From: Altererythrobacter sp. B11
GTDB lineage: Bacteria > Pseudomonadota > Alphaproteobacteria > Sphingomonadales > Sphingomonadaceae
Direction of reading: 5' to 3'
Assembly (NCBI RefSeq): GCF_003569745.1
Contig: NZ_AP018498.1
Location: 1,215,001-1,279,000 of the forward strand
Length of the DNA: 64,000 nucleotides
How positions within the stretch are numbered: position 1 is the first letter of the stretch; every line of letters starts with the position of its first letter. The notes beneath the pieces were generated by a model. The model did not search any database. It was not told the origin of the DNA and saw only the letters and a list, made by a program, of their open reading frames with translations. The position numbers and the translations under genes were made by a program. Below are positions 26,296-33,401 of this stretch, in pieces.

Positions 26296-26967
26296 TCAGG
26301 CGGTTGCGCGGTTGAGTTCCGGCGCTTTGGGCGCGTGCTCCACGCCGAATTCCCGGCACCAGTCGTGCAGGATGGTGGCGATGGCCACGATGCCCGGATC
26401 GGGCGTGTTGGCGCTGCGATCGCCCACCTGGCTGGCGCGGCCACGATGGGCCACCAGCGTGCGGGTTTCGTCGATCGCATTGTCGGCCACCTGCGCGCAG
26501 GCGGCCAGCACGGCACCGAGATCCTCGCTGCCGGCCATTTCCTTCATCTTCTCATGCACGGGGATCAGCGCATCCAGCAGGGTCTTGTCGCCCAGCTTGG
26601 CGCCGCCGCGGGCCATGATGCCGTCCACCGCCGCGCCGACCATCTCGGTCAGTTCGGGCAGGGTCACTTCGGTCTTGCCCTTGCTGACCATCGCGGCCTT
26701 CATGAAGCCGGTGCCCCAGATGGGGCCGGAACTGCCGCCCACATGCTTGGAACACAGCATGCTGATCTTCAGCAGCTTGGCGCCAATTTCACCGTCGATC
26801 TGCGGCAGCTCGGCCTTGATCACCTTGAAGCCGGTGGCCAGCGAATTGCCGAAGTCGCCGTCGCCGGCGAGCCCGTCGAGATCGCAGAAATAGTGTTCGT
26901 TGCGGATCGCCGTGTCGGCGGTCAGGTCGATCGCCTTTTCGATCTTGGCTTGCGAGATTTCAGCCAT
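26296..26967 (-). CDS. dhaL: Dihydroxyacetone kinase, DhaL (nucleotide-binding) subunit
   Basis: Cytosolic subunit of 223 residues that holds ADP/ATP and Mg. The acidic nucleotide-site motif DLDGLAGDGDFGNSLATGF, the SKHVGGSSGPIWGTGFMKAA loop and the C-terminal GRASQVGDRSANTPDPG are all family hallmarks. The start at 26967 follows GGGAGAGAC. It lies 28 bases upstream of dhaK in the same operon and 11 bases after the HAD phosphatase gene. Confidence 0.94.
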   Translation of the reverse strand: MAEISQAKIEKAIDLTADTAIRNEHYFCDLDGLAGDGDFGNSLATGFKVIKAELPQIDGEIGAKLLKISMLCSKHVGGSSGPIWGTGFMKAAMVSKGKTEVTLPELTEMVGAAVDGIMARGGAKLGDKTLLDALIPVHEKMKEMAGSEDLGAVLAACAQVADNAIDETRTLVAHRGRASQVGDRSANTPDPGIVAIATILHDWCREFGVEHAPKAPELNRATA

Positions 26968-26978
26968 GTCTCTCTCCC

Positions 26979-27704
26979 TCAGGCCGCCTGCTCGGCGGCG
27001 AGCTCGCGCAGATCGGCGAGCGTCACGCGCACATTCGGCTCGTCGCCCAGTTCCGGCACCACCTTGGCAGCTTCGGCGAAATCCTCGTCGACCGTATAGG
27101 TGCTGGTGGTGATCAGCGTCGGCAGGCCGGCGCCGGTGGCGGCGAGCAGGCCGTTGCGGCTGTCCTCGATCACCACGCAATCCTGCGCGGGCAGACCCAG
27201 CGTTTCGAGCGCCAGCAGGTAGATTTCCGGGTTCGGCTTCTTCTTGCTCACCACGTCGCCGGCATGGACGAATTCGAACGCTGCCTTGCGCTCCGCCCCG
27301 AAGAGGTCGAGCACCGCGTCGATGAACTTGGGGTTGGAGGTGGTGCATACGCCCAGCCGCACGCCAGCCTCCCGCGCTTCATCGATGATGCGCAGGATGC
27401 CGGGGCGGACAGGAAGGCTCGACACGAGATCGGCGGTGATCTGGGTCTTCGCCTTGTGCAGTTCGAGGATCAGCGCATCCTTCTTCGCGTCCGTATTGGC
27501 AGCCGCGGGCCAGCCGAACTCGTCGAAATAGCTGCGCATCCGCTCCTTGCCCCCGGCGACGAGCACCAGCTGGCCATAGAGCTCGACGCTCCATTCGGCG
27601 TCGATGCCGAACTGCTCGAACGCCTTGTTGAAGCCCACGCGGTGCGCGTCACGCTCGGTATCCACCAGCACGCCGTCGCAATCGAATATGATAGCCTTTA
27701 CCAT
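26979..27704 (-). CDS. HAD-superfamily phosphatase (CbbY/beta-phosphoglucomutase-like)
   Basis: A 241-residue soluble hydrolase. Motif I IIFDCDGVLVDTE supplies nucleophile Asp8 and acid Asp10. The remaining motifs are GVCTTSN (II), KKKPNPEIYLLALETLG (III) and DCVVIEDSRNGLLAATGAG (IV). These identify a sugar-phosphate phosphatase or phosphomutase of subfamily IA. Its place between the aldolase and DhaL genes (14- and 11-base gaps) suggests it acts on a phosphorylated ketose or triose in the same pathway. The substrate is unknown. Confidence 0.9.
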   Translation of the reverse strand: MVKAIIFDCDGVLVDTERDAHRVGFNKAFEQFGIDAEWSVELYGQLVLVAGGKERMRSYFDEFGWPAAANTDAKKDALILELHKAKTQITADLVSSLPVRPGILRIIDEAREAGVRLGVCTTSNPKFIDAVLDLFGAERKAAFEFVHAGDVVSKKKPNPEIYLLALETLGLPAQDCVVIEDSRNGLLAATGAGLPTLITTSTYTVDEDFAEAAKVVPELGDEPNVRVTLADLRELAAEQAA

Positions 27705-27718
27705 GCTCCTGGCGCTCC

Positions 27719-28606
27719 TCAGGCGGCTTCTTTGATAGAAGCGAGGAAGGCGGAGCCGCGATCCTTGCCGCCGAACTTCTCGATGAAGCCGGCGAACAGC
27801 GACTTGCAGGCCTGATACTGGGCGTCGATCACGCGGAGCGGTTCGAAGTCGGTCGGCTTTTCCTTGTGATAGTTCACGAAGCTTTCCACGAAGACGTGCT
27901 TCAGATTGGTAGAGATGTTCACCTTGGCCGCGCCGCGCGCGATCGCCTTCGCGAAGGTCTCGTCCGACAGGCCGGTGCCGCCATGCAGCGCCATCGGCGT
28001 CTTGGTGAGGCTGTTGATCGCGGCGATGCGATCGAAATCCACGACCGGCTCGCCCTTGTAGAAGCCGTGAGCGGTGCCAACGGCGCAGGCGAAGGCGGAC
28101 AGGTCCAGCGCCTCGCAGAAGCGCTTGGCATCTTCCGGGTCGGTCAGCACGGAATCAGCTTCATCCACCACCATGTCGTCTTCCACGCCCATGATCTGGC
28201 CCAGCTCGGCTTCCATGCCGACGTTGTATTTCTCCGCGATGTCACGCACGCGCTTGGACATTTCCAGGTTCTGTTCGAACGGATATTCCGAAGCGTCGAT
28301 CATGATCGAGGTCCAGCCCGCCTTGGCGCAGGCTTCGATCATCTCGATATCCTTGCAGTGGTCGAGGTGCAGGACCACGGGCACCGGCGAATCCTCAGCC
28401 GCAGTGCGCACCCAAGAGACGATTTCCTTGTGGCTCCAGTATTTGATCGTCTTCGCGCTCGTCTGGCAGATCACCGGCGCGTTGAGTTCTTCTGCAGCCT
28501 GGACCATCGCCTTGGTGGTGCCGTAATCGACAAGGTTGAAGGCGGCGACCGCATAATGCTTTTCCATCGCGTCGCGCAGCAACGGCTTCATATTGACCAT
28601 TGGCAT
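27719..28606 (-). CDS. Class II (metal-dependent) ketose-bisphosphate aldolase
   Basis: A 295-residue zinc aldolase of the fructose/tagatose-bisphosphate family. Zinc ligands are seen in VVLHLDHCKD, GTAHGFYKGEPVVDF and MALHGGTGLSDE, and phosphate contacts in AAKVNISTNLKH. The frame continues upstream without relation; the ATG at 28606 follows GGGGAG and starts MPMVNMKPLLRDAMEKHY, the usual N-terminus. It is the first gene of the operon aldolase, HAD phosphatase, dhaL, dhaK. The product could be fructose-1,6-bisphosphate or another ketose phosphate. Confidence 0.92.
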   Translation of the reverse strand: MPMVNMKPLLRDAMEKHYAVAAFNLVDYGTTKAMVQAAEELNAPVICQTSAKTIKYWSHKEIVSWVRTAAEDSPVPVVLHLDHCKDIEMIEACAKAGWTSIMIDASEYPFEQNLEMSKRVRDIAEKYNVGMEAELGQIMGVEDDMVVDEADSVLTDPEDAKRFCEALDLSAFACAVGTAHGFYKGEPVVDFDRIAAINSLTKTPMALHGGTGLSDETFAKAIARGAAKVNISTNLKHVFVESFVNYHKEKPTDFEPLRVIDAQYQACKSLFAGFIEKFGGKDRGSAFLASIKEAA

Positions 28607-28853
28607 GGTGCTTACTCCCCTAGTTTCCTGTGTGCGGCCGTGGCCGTCCTTCCGAATCGGGTCCATAGCCATCATCCGCTCCCCGCTCCACCGGAGATTG
28701 TCGCGATTGATGCCGCGAAATTGAAAATGTCCAAAAAGGGTGCGTCTGTCACGGCCGTGCCGTGCGATCCGGCGCGGGCTTTCGTCTCCGCACAGCACAA
28801 GGCATGATCCGTTCCATGCCATTCCTCCTTTCAAACTCGGCCCACGAAGCTGC

Positions 28854-29765
28854 ATGATCCCGAAGCAGAGCTTCACGCGGGCGCGGATCGCATTTGGCCT
28901 GCTCCTGGGGAGTCTGGCTGTTCTCGCCGGCATGGGGGCGGCCCGGGAAACCGCCCCTGCTGCCGTCGCGGAGCTGCACGGCGCGCCGTCGCAGCGGATC
29001 ATGTCCGCCAATCTGTGCACCGATCTGCTGCTGCTGATGTTGGTGCCGCGCAGCCGCATAACCTCGATCACCCATCTCGCGCATGAGCCGGTGGCGGCGC
29101 TCATGCCCGGCGCCGATGCCGGCGTGCCGGTCAACCACGGCACGGCGGAAGAGGTGGTGCGCGACAGGCCCGACCTCATCCTCGCCAGCCCATGGACCAC
29201 GCCGGCCATGCGTCGGCTGGCGCGCAAGGCGGGGGCCCGCGTTGTCGAGGTCGGTGATGCCAACAGCTTTGCCGATATTCGCCGGGTAACGCGCGCTGTC
29301 GGCGCGGCGGTGGGGGAGCGCCACCGCGCGGAGTCGCTGATCGCCGCCATGGACCGTGATCTTACCGATCTCGCCGCCAATGCGCCGGCGCGCGCGCGCC
29401 GGGTGGTGGTATGGAACGGCGACGGTTCGGTGCCGGGGGAGGGCACGCTGGCCGATGCGATCATCCGCGCCGCAGGCGGCGTGAATGTCGCCGCGAAGTT
29501 CCCCGATACTCGCTATTCCACTTACAGCATGGAGGAATTGCTGATGGTCCGCCCGGATGCGATCCTGCGCGGCGTGGATGGCTACGACCGCCCGTCGCTG
29601 CGCGATACGGCCGGAGAACATCCGCTGATCTGGAAGGCCTTTGCCGGGCGGCGGCTGACCTATCCTGCATCGCTCTATGCCTGCGGCACGCCACTGAGCG
29701 GGCGGCTGGCGCGGGATTTGCGTGCGGAACTGGCGCGTGTGCCGGAGGGCGGCGTGGCATGGTGA
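28854..29765 (+). CDS. ABC importer periplasmic binding protein (BtuF/FecB type)
   Basis: A 303-residue exported solute-binding protein (signal RIAFGLLLGSLAVLAGMGAA). The helical-backbone fold is seen as RIMSANLCTDLLLLMLVPRS, VRDRPDLILASPWTTPAMRR and VVVWNGDGSVPGEGTLADAI, typical of the cobalamin/Fe-siderophore group. The start at 28854 gives the signal peptide. The permease and ATPase genes follow with overlapping ends. No cobalamin riboswitch was recognised upstream, and the neighbouring FecI/FecR/TonB genes favour an iron or haem substrate. Confidence 0.86.
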   Translation: MIPKQSFTRARIAFGLLLGSLAVLAGMGAARETAPAAVAELHGAPSQRIMSANLCTDLLLLMLVPRSRITSITHLAHEPVAALMPGADAGVPVNHGTAEEVVRDRPDLILASPWTTPAMRRLARKAGARVVEVGDANSFADIRRVTRAVGAAVGERHRAESLIAAMDRDLTDLAANAPARARRVVVWNGDGSVPGEGTLADAIIRAAGGVNVAAKFPDTRYSTYSMEELLMVRPDAILRGVDGYDRPSLRDTAGEHPLIWKAFAGRRLTYPASLYACGTPLSGRLARDLRAELARVPEGGVAW

Positions 29766-30745
29766 AGGCAACCGGGTGGTGGCTGCTTGCCGCGGCTCTG
29801 CTGCTGGCGCTGGTGCTCGCCTCGCTCGGGATCGGCCGGGTGTGGATCGATCCCGCGCTGCTGTTCGCAGGCGCCTTCGAACGCAAGCCCAACCTGCCGT
29901 GGCTGATCCTGTGGGAACTGCGCGCGCCGCGTACACTGCTCGGTCTGCTGATCGGCGCGACGCTGGGCCTGTCGGGCGCCGTGCTACAGGGGCTGCTGCG
30001 CAATCCATTGGCGGAGCCGGGGCTGCTTGGCGTTTCCGCCGGCGCAGCACTGGGCGCGGTGGTGGCGATCTATTTCGGCCTCTCCGCCGTTATCGCGCTC
30101 GCCACCCCCGTCCTCGGCATAGCGGGAGCGCTCGGCGCTGCGGGTCTGACCCTCGCGGTGGGACGCGGCGGTACGCTGAGCATGATTCTCGCGGGCGCCG
30201 CTGTATCGGGCCTCATGGGCGCAGGCCTCGCCCTCGCGCTCAATTTCGCGTCGAGCCCCTATGCCGCTTATGAAATCACCACCTGGCTGCTGGGATCGCT
30301 GGCGGACCGAAGCTGGGACCAGCTGTTGCTGGCATTGCCCTTCATTGCCGCGGGCTGGCTGTGCCTTCTGGTCACCGCGCGCGACCTGGACGCCTTGACC
30401 CTGGGGGAAGCGCAGGCGGAAAGCCTCGGCGTCCATCTCGCGCGCACGCGCATGCTGGCGCTGGCGGGAACGGCGCTGGCGGTGGGCGCGGCCACGGCGG
30501 TTACCGGGGCGATCGGATTCATCGGGCTGGTGGCGCCGCATCTGGTGCGCCCCTTCGTGGGGCACCAGCCCAGCCGCGTGCTGCTGCCTTCCGCTGTCTT
30601 CGGGGCGATCCTGCTGCTGGGCGCCGATGTGGCGACGCGGCTGATCCCCACGGCCCAGGAGCTGAAGCTGGGCGTGCTCACCAGCCTGGCGGGCACGCCC
30701 TTCTTCTTCTGGCTGGTGCTGCGGCTGAGGAGGATGGCGCCATGA
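29759..30745 (+). CDS. ABC importer permease (BtuC/FecCD family)
   Basis: A 328-residue inner-membrane protein with about ten transmembrane helices and the family segments LRAPRTLLGLLIGATLGLSG, LQGLLRNPLAEPGLLGVSAG and VTGAIGFIGLVAPHLVRPFV. The ATG at 29759 overlaps the stop of the binding-protein gene by 7 bases. A longer upstream frame exists but lies inside that gene. Works with the adjacent binding protein and ATPase to import a cobalamin- or siderophore-sized ligand. Confidence 0.95.
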   Translation: MVKATGWWLLAAALLLALVLASLGIGRVWIDPALLFAGAFERKPNLPWLILWELRAPRTLLGLLIGATLGLSGAVLQGLLRNPLAEPGLLGVSAGAALGAVVAIYFGLSAVIALATPVLGIAGALGAAGLTLAVGRGGTLSMILAGAAVSGLMGAGLALALNFASSPYAAYEITTWLLGSLADRSWDQLLLALPFIAAGWLCLLVTARDLDALTLGEAQAESLGVHLARTRMLALAGTALAVGAATAVTGAIGFIGLVAPHLVRPFVGHQPSRVLLPSAVFGAILLLGADVATRLIPTAQELKLGVLTSLAGTPFFFWLVLRLRRMAP

Positions 30746-31551
30746 CCGTGCTGCGCGCAGAGGGCGTAACGATCCGCCGGGGTGGGCGAGCTATCCTGGA
30801 CGGCATCACGCTGGAGGGCCGGGGCGGAATGCTGCTGGCCCTGATCGGCCCGAACGGTGCCGGCAAGTCCACGCTGATGTCTGTCATCGCCGGGCTCTTG
30901 TCCCCGGACGGCGGGAAGGTGACGCTCGACGGGGCGCCGCTGCCCGCGATGGGCCGCCGTGCGCTGGCCGAAGCGAGAGCCTACCTGCCGCAAAATCCGC
31001 GCGCGGAATGGCCGCTATCCGTGGAGCGGCTGGTAGCGTTGGGCCTCACGCCCCGTCTGCCGGCCTTCGGCAGGCTGCCTGCCGCGATGGAAGCCCGAGT
31101 GGCCGAGGCCATCATGCAATTCGACATGAGCGAGCAGGCGCAGCAGCCGGTAACGACGCTTTCGGGCGGGGAGCTTGCACGGGTGATGCTTGCCCGCGCG
31201 GTGGTGGGCGATCCGCGGATCGTGATGGCGGACGAGCCGCTGGCCGGGCTCGACCCGCGCCATGCGCTGGAAAGTGCCGCCCGGCTGCGCGCCCTGGCCG
31301 ATTCCGGCAAGCTGGTGATCACTGCCCTGCAAGAGCTGACCATCGCGGCTCGCTTCGCCACACATCTTGGTGTGATGCGCGAGGGGCGGCTGGTGGCCTT
31401 CGGCACCACGGGCGAAACGCTCTCCTCCACGCTGCTGCGCGAGGTGTTCGAGGTGGAAGCCTGTGTCACCGCCCCGGGAACTCCGACGGCGGTGGTAGAC
31501 TTCGTTGTCGCGCAGCCAGCGGCCTCGGTAGTAACGCGAGGCGGCGCGTAA
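30742..31551 (+). CDS. ABC importer ATPase (BtuD/FecE type) with unusual H-loop
   Basis: A 269-residue ATPase energising the importer. Walker A GPNGAGKST, Q-loop YLPQN, signature LSGGELARV and Walker B RIVMADEPLAGLD are all intact. The switch (H-loop) histidine that follows Walker B is not visible: the usual LHDL reads LQEL in ITALQELTIAARFATHLGVM. The ATG overlaps the permease stop (ATGA). This change would be expected to slow or alter hydrolysis, but activity cannot be judged from sequence. Family assignment is firm. Confidence 0.94.
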   Translation: MTVLRAEGVTIRRGGRAILDGITLEGRGGMLLALIGPNGAGKSTLMSVIAGLLSPDGGKVTLDGAPLPAMGRRALAEARAYLPQNPRAEWPLSVERLVALGLTPRLPAFGRLPAAMEARVAEAIMQFDMSEQAQQPVTTLSGGELARVMLARAVVGDPRIVMADEPLAGLDPRHALESAARLRALADSGKLVITALQELTIAARFATHLGVMREGRLVAFGTTGETLSSTLLREVFEVEACVTAPGTPTAVVDFVVAQPAASVVTRGGA

Positions 31552-31873
31552 CAAGGCGTTACTCTGCTACGGGCCCGCTTTCATAGCCGCTGGGTCGGGT
31601 GGAAAGCAGGGGGAGGCGACGCCCAGAAAGTGGGCGCCGCGCGGTGGCTTGCCTCGTGCGAGGCGGAGAGCGGACCGGCGCGGCGCCAGTGGGGTGGGAT
31701 CGCGAGCGGGTCAGAACCCTTCGCGACCTCCCCAGCTTGGTGCATCGGCCGGAGTCGCATAAGTTATTTACGGTTATTTGCCCGCAACAGCGCGTTGCCG
31801 CGCGCAGTGTTACGGCGAAACCGGGTGAGAGCGTGCGATCGGGCTTGCAAAGCGTCTGGCCCGGCGCAATCCC
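31552..31873. other. GC-rich structured gap between the ABC importer and the sigma factor
   Basis: No convincing gene. Several nested inverted repeats are present: GGCGCCGCGC (31633-31642) pairs perfectly with GCGCGGCGCC (31678-31687) and encloses GCCTCG-TG-CGAGGC (31651-31664). A further imperfect hairpin covers about 31701-31733. This could be a leader RNA for the sigma-factor operon or a small RNA. A cobalamin riboswitch was looked for and not matched. Confidence 0.4.
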
Positions 31874-32437
31874 GTGCGCTCGCGCGCAAGTTATCCAGTC
31901 GGGTGCCGATTGTCGGAAGAGAAATCCAGTGCTGGCTTAGAGGCGGCGTTCCACGCGAACCGCAGCCGCTTGCTGCGCTTTCTGCAAGCGCGCGGCGCGG
32001 GCGACGCGGCGGAGGACTTGCTGCAGGAGCTCTGGCTGAAGATTTCGGCAGCCCGCACCGGGCCGGTGGCCGCTCCCGAAGCCTATCTGTTCCGCGCGGC
32101 CAACAGCCTGATGATCGACCGCTATCGCGCGCGGCGGCAGGCCGAACTGCGCGAGCGAGATTGGGTGGAGGTGAACGGTGAGGGCGACAGGGATGTGTCG
32201 GACGCGCCATTGCCGGACCGGGCGCTGATCGCCCGGCAGCAGGCGGAGCTGGTGGATCGCACCCTGGAAGAGCTCGGCAGCCGCCCGGCCGCCATCTTCC
32301 GGCGGCACCGCGTGGACGGCGTCCCCCAACGCCAGGTGGCGGTGGAATTCGGCGTGAGCCTGAGCACGGTGGAAAGCGATCTGCGGACTGCCTATGCCGC
32401 GCTGGCACGATTGCGGGAGCGCTTGGATGAGGTTTGA
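31874..32437 (+). CDS. ECF sigma factor, FecI-like
   Basis: A 187-residue alternative sigma factor. Region 2 is seen as LEAAFHANRSRLLRFLQARG, DLLQELWLKI and YLFRAANSLMIDRYRARRQA. Region 4 is seen as IFRRHRVDGVPQRQVAVEFG followed by VSLSTVESDLR. It is followed with overlap by a FecR-type anti-sigma gene and then by an STN-domain TonB receptor, the classic cell-surface-signalling trio. Start is uncertain: GTG 31874 or TTG 31910; neither has a good ribosome site. It should transcribe the downstream receptor gene and perhaps the upstream importer. Confidence 0.9.
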   Translation: MRSRASYPVGCRLSEEKSSAGLEAAFHANRSRLLRFLQARGAGDAAEDLLQELWLKISAARTGPVAAPEAYLFRAANSLMIDRYRARRQAELRERDWVEVNGEGDRDVSDAPLPDRALIARQQAELVDRTLEELGSRPAAIFRRHRVDGVPQRQVAVEFGVSLSTVESDLRTAYAALARLRERLDEV

Positions 32438-32475
32438 GGTGCCCGGCTCCGTCCTGTCGGCAGGAGGTGCCCCGG

Positions 32476-33399
32476 ATGGCGCATGACGAGACGATTCTTC
32501 AGCAGGCTGCAGGCTGGGCGGCGCGCACCGGGAATCCCGACTTCGACGACTGGGAGGAATTCACCCTCTGGCTCGAGGCGGACCCCGCGCATGGCCGTGC
32601 GTATGACCATGTGATGTTCGCCGCCGCCCAGGCGGCGGAGAGCATCGAGCGCTCGGTGCCTGCCGCAAATGATGGAGCCGAGGCTGCGCCCCGCTTCGCT
32701 GCGCCGCGCCGATGGATCGGCAGCGCCATCGCGGCGTGCCTGCTCGCCGTGGTCGCTATCGCCCTGTGGCCGGGCGGGCGGGAGCGGTTCGAGACGGCGC
32801 CGGGTGAAACGCGGGTCATCGCGCTTGCGGATGGCGGCCGCATCGCGCTCGCGGGCGGCACGGTGCTGCAGGTCGATCCGGAGAACCCGCGGGAAGCCAG
32901 CCTCGAAGCAGGGCAGGCGCTGTTCACCATCCCCCACGATCCGGCGCGGCCTTTCCGGCTGGCTGTGGGTGGCGATACAGTGATGGACGTGGGCACGGTG
33001 TTCGACGTGAAGCGCGATCCACAGGCGGTGATTGTGGCCGTGGCCGAGGGGGCCGTGCTGTTCAATCCGGATGGGCAGAAGGTGACGCTGCGCCCGGGGC
33101 AGATGCTGTCCAGCCCGGTGGGATCGGACAGCTATCGGATCGAGGCGGTGCCGCCGGTGCAGGTCGGCGAATGGCAGGACGGTCGGCTGACCTTCCGCGA
33201 TGCGCCGCTGGAGCAGGTGGCGGCCGATCTGGCGCGGGCCACCGGCATCGCTTTTCGTCCAGCCGCGGGCGCGGAGCAGCGGCGCATCTCAGGCAGCGTG
33301 CTGTTGCCACCGATCCGCGAAGATCCCCGGGCGCTGGGCCAACTGCTCGGCACGCGGCTTGATCGGGTGGATGAGGCCTGGGTGATCCAGGCCCCCTGA
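32476..33399 (+). CDS. FecR-family anti-sigma / signal transducer
   Basis: A 307-residue single-pass inner-membrane protein. The N-terminal cytosolic part (AAGWAARTGNPDFDDWEEFT, LEADPAHGRAYDHV) binds the sigma factor. A membrane helix spans IGSAIAACLLAVVAIALW. The periplasmic FecR domain contains GGRIALAGGTVLQVD and DVGTVFDVKRDP, and the C-terminal part resembles an STN-like domain (FRDAPLEQVAADLARATGIA). The ATG at 32476 has AGGAGG at 8 bases, which decides the start over the in-frame ATG at 32434. It lies between the sigma factor and the receptor genes. Confidence 0.93.
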   Translation: MAHDETILQQAAGWAARTGNPDFDDWEEFTLWLEADPAHGRAYDHVMFAAAQAAESIERSVPAANDGAEAAPRFAAPRRWIGSAIAACLLAVVAIALWPGGRERFETAPGETRVIALADGGRIALAGGTVLQVDPENPREASLEAGQALFTIPHDPARPFRLAVGGDTVMDVGTVFDVKRDPQAVIVAVAEGAVLFNPDGQKVTLRPGQMLSSPVGSDSYRIEAVPPVQVGEWQDGRLTFRDAPLEQVAADLARATGIAFRPAAGAEQRRISGSVLLPPIREDPRALGQLLGTRLDRVDEAWVIQAP

Positions 33400-33401
33400 T
33401 C

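Noticed and set aside
28607-28853. Cobalamin riboswitch upstream of the BtuF-like gene
   Set aside because: I looked for the conserved GCCACTG and AGCCAGGAGACC-type boxes on both strands here and at 31552-31873 and did not find them.
31630-32181. A 183-codon plus-strand frame before and over the sigma factor gene
   Set aside because: It is Arg/Ala-rich, shows no family pattern and is in a different frame from the clear FecI-like gene.
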